47,890 nucleotides of DNA from CAYZHM01 sp964478225 (lineage in GTDB: Bacteria; Pseudomonadota; Alphaproteobacteria; Micavibrionales; Micavibrionaceae). The position numbers and the translations under genes were made by a program. Location of the stretch: the NCBI GenBank assembly GCA_964478225.1, contig CAYZHM010000012.1, positions 1 through 47,890 of the forward strand. Direction: 5' to 3'. The notes beneath the pieces are model-generated. The model worked only from the letters and a program-made list of their open reading frames with translations, did not search any database and was not told where the DNA came from. This document shows, piece by piece, positions 7,713 through 15,572 of this stretch; position 1 is the first letter of the stretch; every line of letters begins with the position of its first letter.

Positions 7713-7862
7713 CCGGGGAGTAGTTACCGCTCAGTGAACGGCCAGCGTATTTACGCTAGGCGCTATTGTATTTCGCTGCCCCCCGACCATAAGGTCAAGA
7801 AAGCAGCATCACTGTTAACGGCCTGATGCTGTAGGCCGCACTGAGGGGGTAACTAGCCCCGG
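7713..7862. ncRNA. Multi-hairpin element enclosed by a ~27-bp imperfect stem; candidate structured RNA
   Basis: The left arm 7713-7743 (CCGGGG..TAGTTACC.CTCAGTG..CGGCC) is the near-exact reverse complement of the right arm 7834-7862. The outer stem would be about 27 bp with small bulges. Inside are three more stems: AGCGTA-TT-TACGCT (7744-7757), GACC-ATAA-GGTC (7785-7796) and GCATCA...TGATGC (7806-7829). This multibranch layout suggests a folded RNA, or a DNA cruciform such as an oriT-like or recombination site. If it is RNA, the minus strand would place it in the 5' leader of the FxLYD gene. I do not recognise a known family. Confidence 0.45.
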
Positions 7863-8122
7863 TGGCCCAAAATGAGCCACTCCTTTTAGTTTACGTCTTT
7901 ATTGTTGTTCAGATCAACACGAATAACGCCCCAAAGTCTCTGTTTACATTTGTTGTTTTACCTGTGTGTGGGCGATCATTGCCCGCCGCAAAAGACCCTC
8001 ATGTTTCAGGGTGTGAGGGGAACCCCGTGTGTGGGGGGTGTCAGCCAAAAAATTTCATTGTGCTGAGCGACTATTTATGTGGCGTGGAAGCACATTAAAA
8101 ACAAAAAAGGAATATTGTCCCA

Positions 8123-8151
8123 TTGCTGAAAAACACAAGATGTAGTATATT
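8123..8151 (+). promoter_or_regulatory. Putative sigma70 promoter of the CBASS operon
   Basis: TTGCTG (8123-8128), 17 bases, TATATT (8146-8151). It predicts a leader of about 180 nt before the CD-NTase gene, containing several hairpins and two tiny reading frames. Confidence 0.5.
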
Positions 8152-8310
8152 ATTTGTTAACCAGACGCTATGGATAGTGATTTTAGTGAAAGCTGAGGTT
8201 TTCCTTGCTATCCACATCCCGAAAAGACAATAGCCCTTGCGAGGGAAATAAATGGAGGTGCACTCTTTAGAGTAAAGAGGGCGCTAAACAAAAGAACAAG
8301 GAGTTTTGCA

Positions 8311-8373
8311 ATGACAAAAATGTTTCAACTTGGAGGCGGCCATGTGGTCATACGTAACAGCGCATTTTATTAA
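8311..8373 (+). CDS. 20-residue leader peptide overlapping the CD-NTase start
   Basis: ATG at 8311 is preceded by AAGGAG with 7-base spacing, the best ribosome site in this region. It encodes MTKMFQLGGGHVVIRNSAFY and stops at 8371-8373, overlapping the first 32 bases of the CD-NTase gene in another frame. Ribosomes on this frame would traverse the CD-NTase ribosome site (TGGAGG, 8331-8336) and start codon. It could therefore couple or restrain translation of the toxic-signal synthase. Function is inferred from arrangement only. Confidence 0.45.
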   Translation: MTKMFQLGGGHVVIRNSAFY

Positions 8374-9295
8374 TTTTCAAAATAACATCAATCCCACCCC
8401 TCAGGTTTATACTGATGGGTATGGTAAAGCTCAGCGCATAGAAGAGCGCCTTAATCAAATTTATCATGAAGGAGTAGAAGACCCCCAAAGCATGATTTTG
8501 GTTGGTTCGTACGGTAAGCACACTGCAATTCAGCCAACATCAGATGTCGATGTAATGTATTTTTTGCCTGCGTCTGTTTTGCAACGTTACTCCAATTACC
8601 AAGGAAATGGGCAGAGTGCGCTTTTGCAAGAATTTCGTGTGGCACTTTTGGAGAGATTTCCTCGCACCACAATCAAGGCGGATGGCCCAGTCGTTATTAT
8701 TGGCTATGATTCATTAAAGTTTGAAGTTGTTCCTGCTTTTGTTCATGGAAGCCAGATCGTAGTGCCAGACACAGCAGATGGGGGGCGTTGGAAACCCGTT
8801 GAAACCATTGAAGAGATACAAAGGCTACATGATATAGATACAAGAACGCAGGGACACGTAAGAGCGCTCATCAAGTATATGAAAGTTTGGAAAAGGGCAA
8901 AGGAAGTTCCACTAAAATCTATCGTTCTTGAAAACGCTGCTATGGTTTTCGTATCTCAATGGGTGCATTTGACAGACTCTCTTTCATATTCCGTAGGCGG
9001 ACCTGCTTGGTGGCATGATTGGTTAGTCAGAGATTTCTTCGCGTTCTTGTTGCGTCACGACCATCTCATCCTTCCTTATGGCGAGATTATTCAATTTGGT
9101 GATGGCTGGAAACAAAAGACGATGGATGCTTTGCAAGAAGCTGACAAAGCCTGCTATTACGAAAAAAATGATCAACCCTTCATGGCAGAAGCATGTTGGA
9201 AAAATATTTTTGGTTACCAATTCCCAACCCTTCAGTCGACCCGGCCAAGATTATCTGCTAGACAAACGTTATTGGAGGGATTGGTCGATGGATGA
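8342..9295 (+). CDS. CD-NTase, cyclic (oligo)nucleotide synthase of a CBASS defence system
   Basis: A 317-residue nucleotidyltransferase of the SMODS/CD-NTase group. ATG at 8342 has GGAGG five bases upstream. An in-frame TTG at 8330 is an alternative. The active site is clear: GSYGKHT near residues 55-61, the metal-binding pair in SDVDVM (Asp68, Asp70), and a third acidic position in KFEVVPAF (Glu128). The C-terminal helical domain (HVRALIKYMKVWKRAKEVPLKSIVLENAAM) is the OAS-like PAP/25A core found in this family. On phage infection such enzymes make a cyclic di- or trinucleotide that activates an adjacent effector. The next gene, overlapping by 8 bases, is a SLATT membrane protein. No Cap2/Cap3 or HORMA/TRIP13 genes are present, so this is a minimal type I-like CBASS. 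Confidence 0.88.
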   Translation: MWSYVTAHFINFQNNINPTPQVYTDGYGKAQRIEERLNQIYHEGVEDPQSMILVGSYGKHTAIQPTSDVDVMYFLPASVLQRYSNYQGNGQSALLQEFRVALLERFPRTTIKADGPVVIIGYDSLKFEVVPAFVHGSQIVVPDTADGGRWKPVETIEEIQRLHDIDTRTQGHVRALIKYMKVWKRAKEVPLKSIVLENAAMVFVSQWVHLTDSLSYSVGGPAWWHDWLVRDFFAFLLRHDHLILPYGEIIQFGDGWKQKTMDALQEADKACYYEKNDQPFMAEACWKNIFGYQFPTLQSTRPRLSARQTLLEGLVDG

Positions 9296-9845
9296 GACAC
9301 GTTATAGTTTTGAATCTCAAATTCGTGAATGCTTCGGCAAAGTAGTTTACTCGCACAAGACCCATGAGAAAATGGCGGATGCGTATGACAGCAAGAACGG
9401 CTGGCTTAAATTCTTCCAAATTGTTTTTGCAGCGATCACAGCAAGTGGTGCAATTAGCGCAGTTTTTATTGATGATATGACTTTAAAATTTGTCACCGCT
9501 GGCATTTCATTGATTACGCTTTTCCTGAGTGGATATGCCAAAAATTTTGATCCGGGCACTTTGGCTCAGATACATAGAGAGACAGCTTCGGATATTTGGA
9601 ATATCAGAGAAAAATATCTGAGCGTCTTGACAGATATAAAAGACACAAGTTTCTCTCTTGAAGACCTTCGTCAACGCAGAGATATCTTGCAATCCAAGCT
9701 CTATGAAATTTATCGCAATGCCCCCCATACAAATTGCAAAGCCTATAAAGAAGCCCAAGACCGCTTAAAAAACCAAGAAGACTTGACGTTCAATGATGAA
9801 GAAATTGACCAATTTCTTCCACAAGCTCTGAGAAGATCTGAATGA
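9288..9845 (+). CDS. SLATT-domain membrane effector of the CBASS pair
   Basis: A 185-residue protein. ATG at 9288 is preceded by TGGAGGG and overlaps the CD-NTase stop by 8 bases, indicating tight coupling. It shows the SLATT plan: an N-terminal helix (SFESQIRECFGKVVYSHKTHEKMADAY), two transmembrane segments (about residues 42-62, FFQIVFAAITASGAISAVFI, and 66-84, LKFVTAGISLITLFLSGYA), then long C-terminal helices with charged heptads (LEDLRQRRDILQSKLYEIYRNA). SLATT proteins are predicted pore-forming effectors paired with nucleotide second-messenger synthases. Opening would depolarise the membrane and stop growth. Assignment rests on topology plus the CD-NTase neighbour. Confidence 0.8.
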   Translation: MDETRYSFESQIRECFGKVVYSHKTHEKMADAYDSKNGWLKFFQIVFAAITASGAISAVFIDDMTLKFVTAGISLITLFLSGYAKNFDPGTLAQIHRETASDIWNIREKYLSVLTDIKDTSFSLEDLRQRRDILQSKLYEIYRNAPHTNCKAYKEAQDRLKNQEDLTFNDEEIDQFLPQALRRSE

Positions 9846-9859
9846 CACCATTATTGAGC

Positions 9860-9888
9860 TTGCCATTTTTACTGATAACAAGTAAGAA
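9860..9888 (+). promoter_or_regulatory. Putative promoter of the island tRNA-Trp
   Basis: TTGCCA (9860-9865), 17 bases, TAAGAA (9883-9888), ending 23 bases before the mature tRNA start. The broken native tRNA has an identical -35 (TTGCCA) with the same 17-base spacing (26844-26816 on the minus strand). This supports independent expression of the island copy. Confidence 0.5.
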
Positions 9889-9911
9889 TAAGCCTATCTT
9901 TACAAGATTTT

Positions 9912-9987
9912 AGGGGTATAGCTCAGTTGGTAGAGCGATGGTCTCCAAAACCATAGGTCAGGAGTTCGAGTCTCCTTGCCCCTGCCA
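9912..9987 (+). tRNA. trnW: tRNA-Trp (anticodon CCA), complete copy carried by the island
   Basis: A 76-nt cloverleaf: acceptor AGGGGUA/UGCCCCU (one G-U), D stem GCUC/GAGC, anticodon stem AUGGU/ACCAU with loop CUCCAAA (anticodon CCA), variable loop AGGUC, T stem AGGAG/CUCCU with loop UUCGAGU, discriminator G and encoded CCA. It differs from the reconstructed native tRNA-Trp at about 10 positions, all in the anticodon and T arms. The stem changes are compensatory, so it is a functional, diverged homologue and not a duplicate. It points opposite to the broken native gene. Its 3' part overlaps the end of czcA on the other strand. Confidence 0.97.
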
Positions 9988-12900
9988 GTTTTCCTCTCCT
10001 TTATAACTTTTGTTTATTTTACGGAGAACACTAATACGGCTGGGAAACCATTTATATAAGGCAGGCAATACCAATAAAGTTAGGATGGTAGAGGATATAA
10101 TCCCGCCGATCACGACTGTGGCCAGTGGCCTTTGGACTTCCGATCCCGCGCCGATATTAAACGCCATTGGCACAAAGCCCAGCGAAGCGACAAGCGCAGT
10201 CATAAGGACAGGCCGCAGGCGAGTTAACGCACCCTCGATAATCGCTTCTTCCTGCGCTTTGCCTTGGGCTTCAAGGTCACGGATGAAAGACAGCATCACC
10301 ACGCCGTTTAACACCGCCACACCGGAAAGCGCGATAAAACCGACCCCGGCGGAAATCGACAGCGGAATATCGCGCAGCATCAGGGCCGCTATTCCGCCTG
10401 TTAATGCCAAAGGCACACCGGAGAACACCAGCAACGCCGCCCTTGCGGAATTGAACGCCATAAACAGCAGGCCGAAGATCAGCAGCAACGCGACAGGCAC
10501 AACAATCATCAAACGCTGGCGGGCCGAGATAAGCTGCTCAAACGTGCCGCCGTAATCGACCCAATACCCGGCGGGAACATCAACCTGTTCGCGCACGGTC
10601 TTTTGCACATCTTTCACAAAGCTGGCTAAATCGCGCCCGCGCACATTGGCAGTCACGAAGATACGGCGCTTACCGTTTTCACGGCTGATTTGCGCGCTAC
10701 CATAAGCAATGTCAAGATCGGCAACTTCTTTCAAAGGCACATAATCAGGGGTTTCGTCTGCGCCCTCCTGCTCGGCATCCAGCAGGGGAATGGGGAGCAT
10801 TTCCAAGCTTTTTATATCCGTGCGCAGCTTTTCAGGCAGACGCACGACCAGATCAAAGCGACGGTCGCCCTGAAATACCTGTCCGGCCTCTCGCCCGCCC
10901 ATGGCAACCTGCACAACATCCTGCACGTCAGAGATATTCAGCCCGTACAGATCAAGACGTTTACGGTCAGGAATGATGCTCAAGGTCGGCAAACCATCAG
11001 CCTGCTCCATCCTTACATCAGACGCGCCTTCAACAGTTTTGACTACGACCTCTATTTCCTGCGCCGTTTTCAAAAGCTGGCTGAGATCATCCCCGTATAG
11101 TTTTACAGCCAGATCAGAGCGCACACCGGAAATCAGCTCGTTAAAGCGCATCTGAATTGGCTGGGTGAATTCATAGTTATTTCCCGGCAGTTTGCTTACA
11201 GCCTCTTCAATACGATGAACAAGCTCCGCTTTTGGCAAAGACGGATCTGGCCATTCCTTGCGGGGCTTCAAAATAACAAACGTATCAGCCACATTCGGCG
11301 GCATCGGGTCGGTTGCCACTTCCGGCGTACCAATTTTGCTGAAGACCATTTTAACCTCGGCAAATTCCGCAACTGTCTTTTCCACGTCATATTGCATTTC
11401 GACCGACTGGCTCATGCTGGTGCCGGGAATACGCATGGCGTGCATGGCAATGTCGCCCTCATCAAGGCTTGGGATAAACTCAGCGCCCATACGCGAAGCC
11501 CCGAACAAGCTGACAACGACCAAAGCCACAGCCGTTAAAATAACAATCGCCGGATTGCGCAGACTCCATTTCAGCAGCGGCTCGTAGCCTTTTTTTGCAC
11601 CGCGCATGACCATGTTTTCCTTCTCATGCACCTTACCGGTGATGAAGGTGGCCACCGCCGCCGGAACAAATGTCAAAGACAGCACAAGCGCACATAGCAA
11701 GGCTGTTACAACTGTAAACGCCATCGGGTGAAACATCTTGCCCTCCACGCCGGTTAGCGAGAAAATCGGGATATACACAATCGTGATAATCAAAATCCCA
11801 AAAATGCTAGGCTTGATAACTTCCGTTGTGGCCTTCGCCGCCAATGAAAAGCGTTCCTCTCTATTCAGTAATCGGCCCAACTTGTGCTGTTCCAGCCCGA
11901 AGCGGCGCAGACAGTTTTCAATGATAATTACCGCGCCATCGACAATTAAACCAAAATCAAGCGCACCAAGGCTCATCAAATTACCGGAGATTTTGTTTTC
12001 CACCATTCCGGTAATCGTCATTAACATTGTAACGGGAATGACCAATGCGGTAATCAACGCCGCCCGGAAATTACCCAACAGCAGGAACAGGACAACAATG
12101 ACCAGTAGCGCCCCTTCGACAAGGTTCTTCTCAACCGTTTTGATTGTACGCTCAACCAGCGCCGTGCGGTCGTAAACGGGAACGGCATGGACACCTTCCG
12201 GCAGAGAGTCATTGACGATTTCCAGTTTTTGAGCAACACGCTGCGCTACAGCCTGAGAGTTTTCACCCATTAGCATCATGGCCGTGCCAAGTACGACTTC
12301 CTGCCCGTTCTGCGTAGCCGCGCCTGTCCGTAAAGGCGAACCCAAAGCAACATCGGCAACATCACCCACGCGAATTGTCACCTCATCCCGCTTGGCAATA
12401 ATGATATGGCGAATATCCTCTATATCCTTAACCTGGCCCGGCACACGGATAAGGTACTGCTCACCGTATTTTTCGATATAACCTGCGCCGACATTGTCAT
12501 TGTTCTTTTCCAGCGCCTCAATCAAGTCGGCGATGCTCAGATCATAAGCCAACAGTTGCTCAGGATAGGGCATGACGTGATATTGCTGTTCATATCCACC
12601 AATTGTGTTGATCTCGATCACGCCTTTCAGATTGCGAAGCTGCGGCACGATCACCCATTCCTGAATGGTCAATAAATCCATCGGCGTATAGGCGCTGCCG
12701 TCCTCTTTGAGTGCGCCGTCTTCGGCCTCGACCGTGTACATATAAATTTCACCAAGGCCAGTCGCAATCGGCCCCATCATTGGTTCAATCCCAGAGGGCA
12801 ACTCGCTTTTAATTTCCGATAAACGCTCGGCAAGAAGCTGGCGGGCAAAGTAAATATCCGTGCCTTCCTCAAAAATGACCGTGACTTGCGATAGGCCGTA

Positions 12901-13161
12901 ACGCGACATTGAGCGCGTATAATCCAGTTTCGGAATACCCGCTATCGCCGTTTCGATGGGAAATGTGATGCGCTGCTCGGCTTCCAGCGGCGTATAACCT
13001 GCCGCTTCCGTATTGATCTGTATCTGGACATTAGTAATGTCCGGCACCGCGTCAATCGACAGGCGTTTGAAATTATAAATTCCTAGAATACACACACCTA
13101 AAACCGCAATCAGCACGAGCCAGCGGTGACGTATTGAAGCTTCAACAATTTTCTCTAACAT
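9958..13161 (-). CDS. czcA: CzcA-type heavy-metal efflux RND permease
   Basis: A 1067-residue inner-membrane proton antiporter, the full family length. Transmembrane segment 1 is at residues 11-30. A large periplasmic loop follows, then TM4 with DFGLIVDGAVIIIEN near residue 400. The D-F-G-x-x-V-D-G-A-V-x-x-x-E-N signature is that of Zn/Co/Cd (HME1) pumps, not copper pumps. The second half repeats the fold (LLIFGLLFMAFNSARAALLVF, LSGVAVLNGVVMLSFIRD). It works with CzcB and CzcC upstream to move divalent cations across the envelope. Its last 9-10 codons and stop (9958-9987) are the antisense strand of the island tRNA-Trp. The native C-terminus may therefore have been replaced when the tRNA was placed there. 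Confidence 0.93.
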   Translation of the reverse strand: MLEKIVEASIRHRWLVLIAVLGVCILGIYNFKRLSIDAVPDITNVQIQINTEAAGYTPLEAEQRITFPIETAIAGIPKLDYTRSMSRYGLSQVTVIFEEGTDIYFARQLLAERLSEIKSELPSGIEPMMGPIATGLGEIYMYTVEAEDGALKEDGSAYTPMDLLTIQEWVIVPQLRNLKGVIEINTIGGYEQQYHVMPYPEQLLAYDLSIADLIEALEKNNDNVGAGYIEKYGEQYLIRVPGQVKDIEDIRHIIIAKRDEVTIRVGDVADVALGSPLRTGAATQNGQEVVLGTAMMLMGENSQAVAQRVAQKLEIVNDSLPEGVHAVPVYDRTALVERTIKTVEKNLVEGALLVIVVLFLLLGNFRAALITALVIPVTMLMTITGMVENKISGNLMSLGALDFGLIVDGAVIIIENCLRRFGLEQHKLGRLLNREERFSLAAKATTEVIKPSIFGILIITIVYIPIFSLTGVEGKMFHPMAFTVVTALLCALVLSLTFVPAAVATFITGKVHEKENMVMRGAKKGYEPLLKWSLRNPAIVILTAVALVVVSLFGASRMGAEFIPSLDEGDIAMHAMRIPGTSMSQSVEMQYDVEKTVAEFAEVKMVFSKIGTPEVATDPMPPNVADTFVILKPRKEWPDPSLPKAELVHRIEEAVSKLPGNNYEFTQPIQMRFNELISGVRSDLAVKLYGDDLSQLLKTAQEIEVVVKTVEGASDVRMEQADGLPTLSIIPDRKRLDLYGLNISDVQDVVQVAMGGREAGQVFQGDRRFDLVVRLPEKLRTDIKSLEMLPIPLLDAEQEGADETPDYVPLKEVADLDIAYGSAQISRENGKRRIFVTANVRGRDLASFVKDVQKTVREQVDVPAGYWVDYGGTFEQLISARQRLMIVVPVALLLIFGLLFMAFNSARAALLVFSGVPLALTGGIAALMLRDIPLSISAGVGFIALSGVAVLNGVVMLSFIRDLEAQGKAQEEAIIEGALTRLRPVLMTALVASLGFVPMAFNIGAGSEVQRPLATVVIGGIISSTILTLLVLPALYKWFPSRISVLRKINKSYKGEENWQGQGDSNS

Positions 13162-13182
13162 AATTTTTCTCGCTTTTTATTC

Positions 13183-14208
13183 TTAATGAACGTGTTCGGC
13201 ACCGGCCTTCAGGATATCGGCCTTGATAATGAAACTACCTTCGCTGACATATTCTTGTCCTGCTTTGAGGCCGCTTTTGATCTCAATATATTCCCCATCA
13301 CTCATGCCGGTTTTCACAGGTATTTGTTCGTAAGAGTTGCCATCCTTCACAAATACGACTGTCTGGTTTTCCATTGTTTGCAGGGCGGAAACGCGCACAG
13401 CGAGATTGACTTGTTTTTCTGAAACCGCCAAATCACCCTCAACCGTCATGCCGGGTCGCCACAAGCCGCTTTCATTGGACAAAGGCGCGATAGCAACCAA
13501 CGTTTGACTTAAGGCGTCCGCTGTAGGAAACAGCATATCAATTTTGGCCGCGCCCGTTTTACCTTCGTCCAACGTATGAACACGGACGCTCTGGCCGGAT
13601 TTCACCATGTCCGCGTCTTTGGGAAATACATGGAATTTTGCCCAGACATTCGATAGATCGGCAACCGTAAATAAAGGCTCCCCATTTGCCACATCACCAA
13701 GATTGGTATTGCGTTCCAGAACAACCCCACTGATCGGAGCGGTGACGTTATAATCTTTCAGGCTTTCATTGCTTTCAATGACTGCCAGAACCTGTCCTTT
13801 TTCAACCGTTTCGCCCAAATTGACTTTGACGCTGCGGACGATGCCGGGAAAACGCGCCCGCACATGGGCTTGTGTGTTCTGGTTGATAACAATGCGGCCC
13901 GTCAGCGGTATAACATTGCCGATTTTAGCGGAGGCCGATTTCTCCGTCTTTACGCCTGCATTTTTAGCCGCATCCGGCGCAATCTCGGTCTTGCCTTCCT
14001 CATGTTCTCCGTGTTCATCGTGATCGTCCGTTTCTTCACCATGATCGTTATGCTCATGTCCATCATCATGGCCGTGGCCGTCAGCTTCGTCATGCTGTTC
14101 ATGGTTTTCCTCATGGGCGTGATCGCCATGATCTTGCGCCAAAGTATTTTGTACGGGCCATGACAAAACGGCCAACGCCATTAAAAATATAAATACGTTC
14201 TGTTTCAT
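13183..14208 (-). CDS. czcB: CzcB-type periplasmic adaptor with His-rich N-terminus
   Basis: A 341-residue membrane-fusion protein. Signal peptide at residues 1-24 (FLMALAVLSWPVQNTLAQ), then a strongly His/Asp/Glu-rich stretch (about residues 26-72, repeated H-D-x-H) that probably binds Zn or Co in the periplasm. The lipoyl/hairpin halves follow (HVRARFPGIVRSVKVNLGETVEKGQVLAVIES; DYNVTAPISGVVLERNTNLGDVANGEPLFTVADLSNVWAKFHV), and then beta-barrel and proximal domains. The ribosome site AAGGA overlaps the end of czcC three bases upstream of the gene. It links CzcA to the outer-membrane channel CzcC. Confidence 0.9.
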   Translation of the reverse strand: MKQNVFIFLMALAVLSWPVQNTLAQDHGDHAHEENHEQHDEADGHGHDDGHEHNDHGEETDDHDEHGEHEEGKTEIAPDAAKNAGVKTEKSASAKIGNVIPLTGRIVINQNTQAHVRARFPGIVRSVKVNLGETVEKGQVLAVIESNESLKDYNVTAPISGVVLERNTNLGDVANGEPLFTVADLSNVWAKFHVFPKDADMVKSGQSVRVHTLDEGKTGAAKIDMLFPTADALSQTLVAIAPLSNESGLWRPGMTVEGDLAVSEKQVNLAVRVSALQTMENQTVVFVKDGNSYEQIPVKTGMSDGEYIEIKSGLKAGQEYVSEGSFIIKADILKAGAEHVH

Positions 14209-14211
14209 AAT

Positions 14212-15486
14212 TTATTCCTTTTCATTGATGTTAAAAACCGAGGCCGCAACTGGCGCGTATTCCCCGGTCAGCATGTCGATTTTTGATTTGGTTTCATGGA
14301 ATGACGCTAGAGCTTCAAGATGGCTTTCCTGTACATCAAACAAGGTACGCTGTGCATCCAGCAGATCGAGAAACGAAAACGCGCCCCGGTCAAAGCCTTC
14401 CTCGGCCTGCGCATAAGCACGCTGCGCCGAAGGCAATAAACCATCCTGATAGGCCAGCACTTCTTCCTTGGCGCTTATCAGGGTTTGCAACAGTTCCTCG
14501 GCCTGCCGCGTCAGATTAAGGCGTTGCGCTTTCTGGTCAGATTCAGCGGCCAGAAGATTGGCTTTGGCCTCGGCAACCTTGCCCTGATTGCGATCAAAAA
14601 TGTTGATCGGCATGGAAACACTTGCTAAGAACGCCGTACCATCATCCTCATTGTAACGCCGAACACCCAGCCCGAACGTCGGGTCGGCCACGCCATTGGC
14701 CTGCGCCAGATCAAGGGCAGAGCTTTCCCGCAAAACCGAAAGCTGGCTTAATGTACTCATCGGTGTCTGCTCCAATGCCTGCATCAAAGCCTCGCGCTCC
14801 GGCACATCGGGCAGATTGCTCAAATCAGATGAAATACCAGCATCCAGCATAGACGCCCCCATCAAATTCGCCAGTTCGGTTTTAGCTATATCCAGTTCCT
14901 TAACGGCCTTGCGCTGTTCCACTTCCGCCGCCGAGACTTCAATGTCAGCTTTGGTATGCTGAATATCCGCAGATTTCGCCGCGCTAATGCGTTTCTTGAC
15001 GGTTTCATGAGTTTTCTCCGCCAACGCAACCCGCTTTTCTGCAAGGCTCAGACGTTCCTGTGCAATGGCTACACGCATGTAAGCGGCCTTGGTTTGAGCC
15101 AGCGTTGCCTGAATACCGGCCAATGCTTCCTGGCTGGCCTGCTGCTTTTCAATAGAGGCAACCTGTTCGCGCTTGGAACGCTTGCCCGCAATTTCAATTT
15201 GCTGCTCAATTCCTAGTGTATATTCCGCCGCATCGAGGCCATTACGCGGGCTATCGCCGCCGAAATTCTCAGCTTCAAATACTGCTTCGGGATTAGGCAT
15301 GAGCGACTCTTGCAGCCTATGACCTTCTGCGGCCATTACGCGGGCTTTATAGCTTTGTACTTGTGGGTTCTGCGCCAAGACATTGGCATAAGCCTGTTCC
15401 AGCGTCAGGATATTCTGCGCCCGCGCCTGCGGCACAAACAGCGTCATAACGATAAGCGCAAAAAGTGCGTGTTTTTCTTTAAACAT
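14212..15486 (-). CDS. czcC: CzcC/TolC-family outer-membrane efflux protein
   Basis: A 424-residue outer-membrane factor. Signal peptide at residues 1-23 (LFALIVMTLFVPQARAQ). The two long repeats of the TolC family follow, each a helical pair starting with an LTLEQAYANVLAQNPQVQ-type motif. Alanine/glutamine-rich coiled coils are seen (EKRVALAEKTHETVKKRISAAKSADIQHTKADIEVSAAEVEQ), and a second-repeat motif near the end (GFDRGAFSFLDLLDAQRTLFDVQESHLEALA). It is first of the three RND genes (czcC-czcB-czcA order as in classical Czc operons) and forms the exit duct for the tripartite pump. Confidence 0.9.
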   Translation of the reverse strand: MFKEKHALFALIVMTLFVPQARAQNILTLEQAYANVLAQNPQVQSYKARVMAAEGHRLQESLMPNPEAVFEAENFGGDSPRNGLDAAEYTLGIEQQIEIAGKRSKREQVASIEKQQASQEALAGIQATLAQTKAAYMRVAIAQERLSLAEKRVALAEKTHETVKKRISAAKSADIQHTKADIEVSAAEVEQRKAVKELDIAKTELANLMGASMLDAGISSDLSNLPDVPEREALMQALEQTPMSTLSQLSVLRESSALDLAQANGVADPTFGLGVRRYNEDDGTAFLASVSMPINIFDRNQGKVAEAKANLLAAESDQKAQRLNLTRQAEELLQTLISAKEEVLAYQDGLLPSAQRAYAQAEEGFDRGAFSFLDLLDAQRTLFDVQESHLEALASFHETKSKIDMLTGEYAPVAASVFNINEKE

Positions 15487-15572
15487 CTCTGTTTCCTTTG
15501 ATTTTGGACAATAAAAAGCAATGCGCTCAATGATGAACGCATGGAAAATGCAGGCGCACTACGCCTGCGAAT

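Larger units (their letters stand above)
7653..8310. other. 658-bp gene-poor region with a structured element and the CBASS leader
   Basis: No convincing protein gene. It contains a hairpin ACCAAGA-TTGC-TCTTGGT (7692-7709), the multi-stem element at 7713-7862, further GC-rich hairpins (CCCTCA...TGAGGG around 7997-8020), a sigma70-like promoter at 8123-8151, and a leader with several stems (TGGATAG...CTATCCA around 8170-8212, CCCT-TGCG-AGGG around 8233-8244, CTCTTT-AGAGT-AAAGAG around 8263-8279). An open frame at 7862-8098 (plus) has no ribosome site and a Cys/Pro-rich atypical composition, and was not called. Confidence 0.6.

Noticed and set aside
7713..7862. Integron attC site or retron RNA
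   Set aside because: The arms do not carry the attC core bases at the expected places, and no integron integrase or reverse transcriptase gene is nearby.
7862..8098. Open frame of 78 codons (plus), Cys/Pro-rich
   Set aside because: No ribosome site, atypical composition, overlaps hairpins, and it ends before the CBASS promoter. Most likely non-coding.
9078..9287. Extended N-terminus of the SLATT gene, overlapping the CD-NTase
   Set aside because: The extension is only the out-of-frame reading of the CD-NTase gene. The ATG at 9288 has a good ribosome site and gives the expected SLATT start.
1122..9911. Idea that the left segment (int to CBASS) and the metal segment are two separately integrated islands
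   Set aside because: Only one integrase is present, and the arm-type repeats occur at the outermost ends only; none was seen near 9988. A composite origin by older recombination at the tRNA remains possible.
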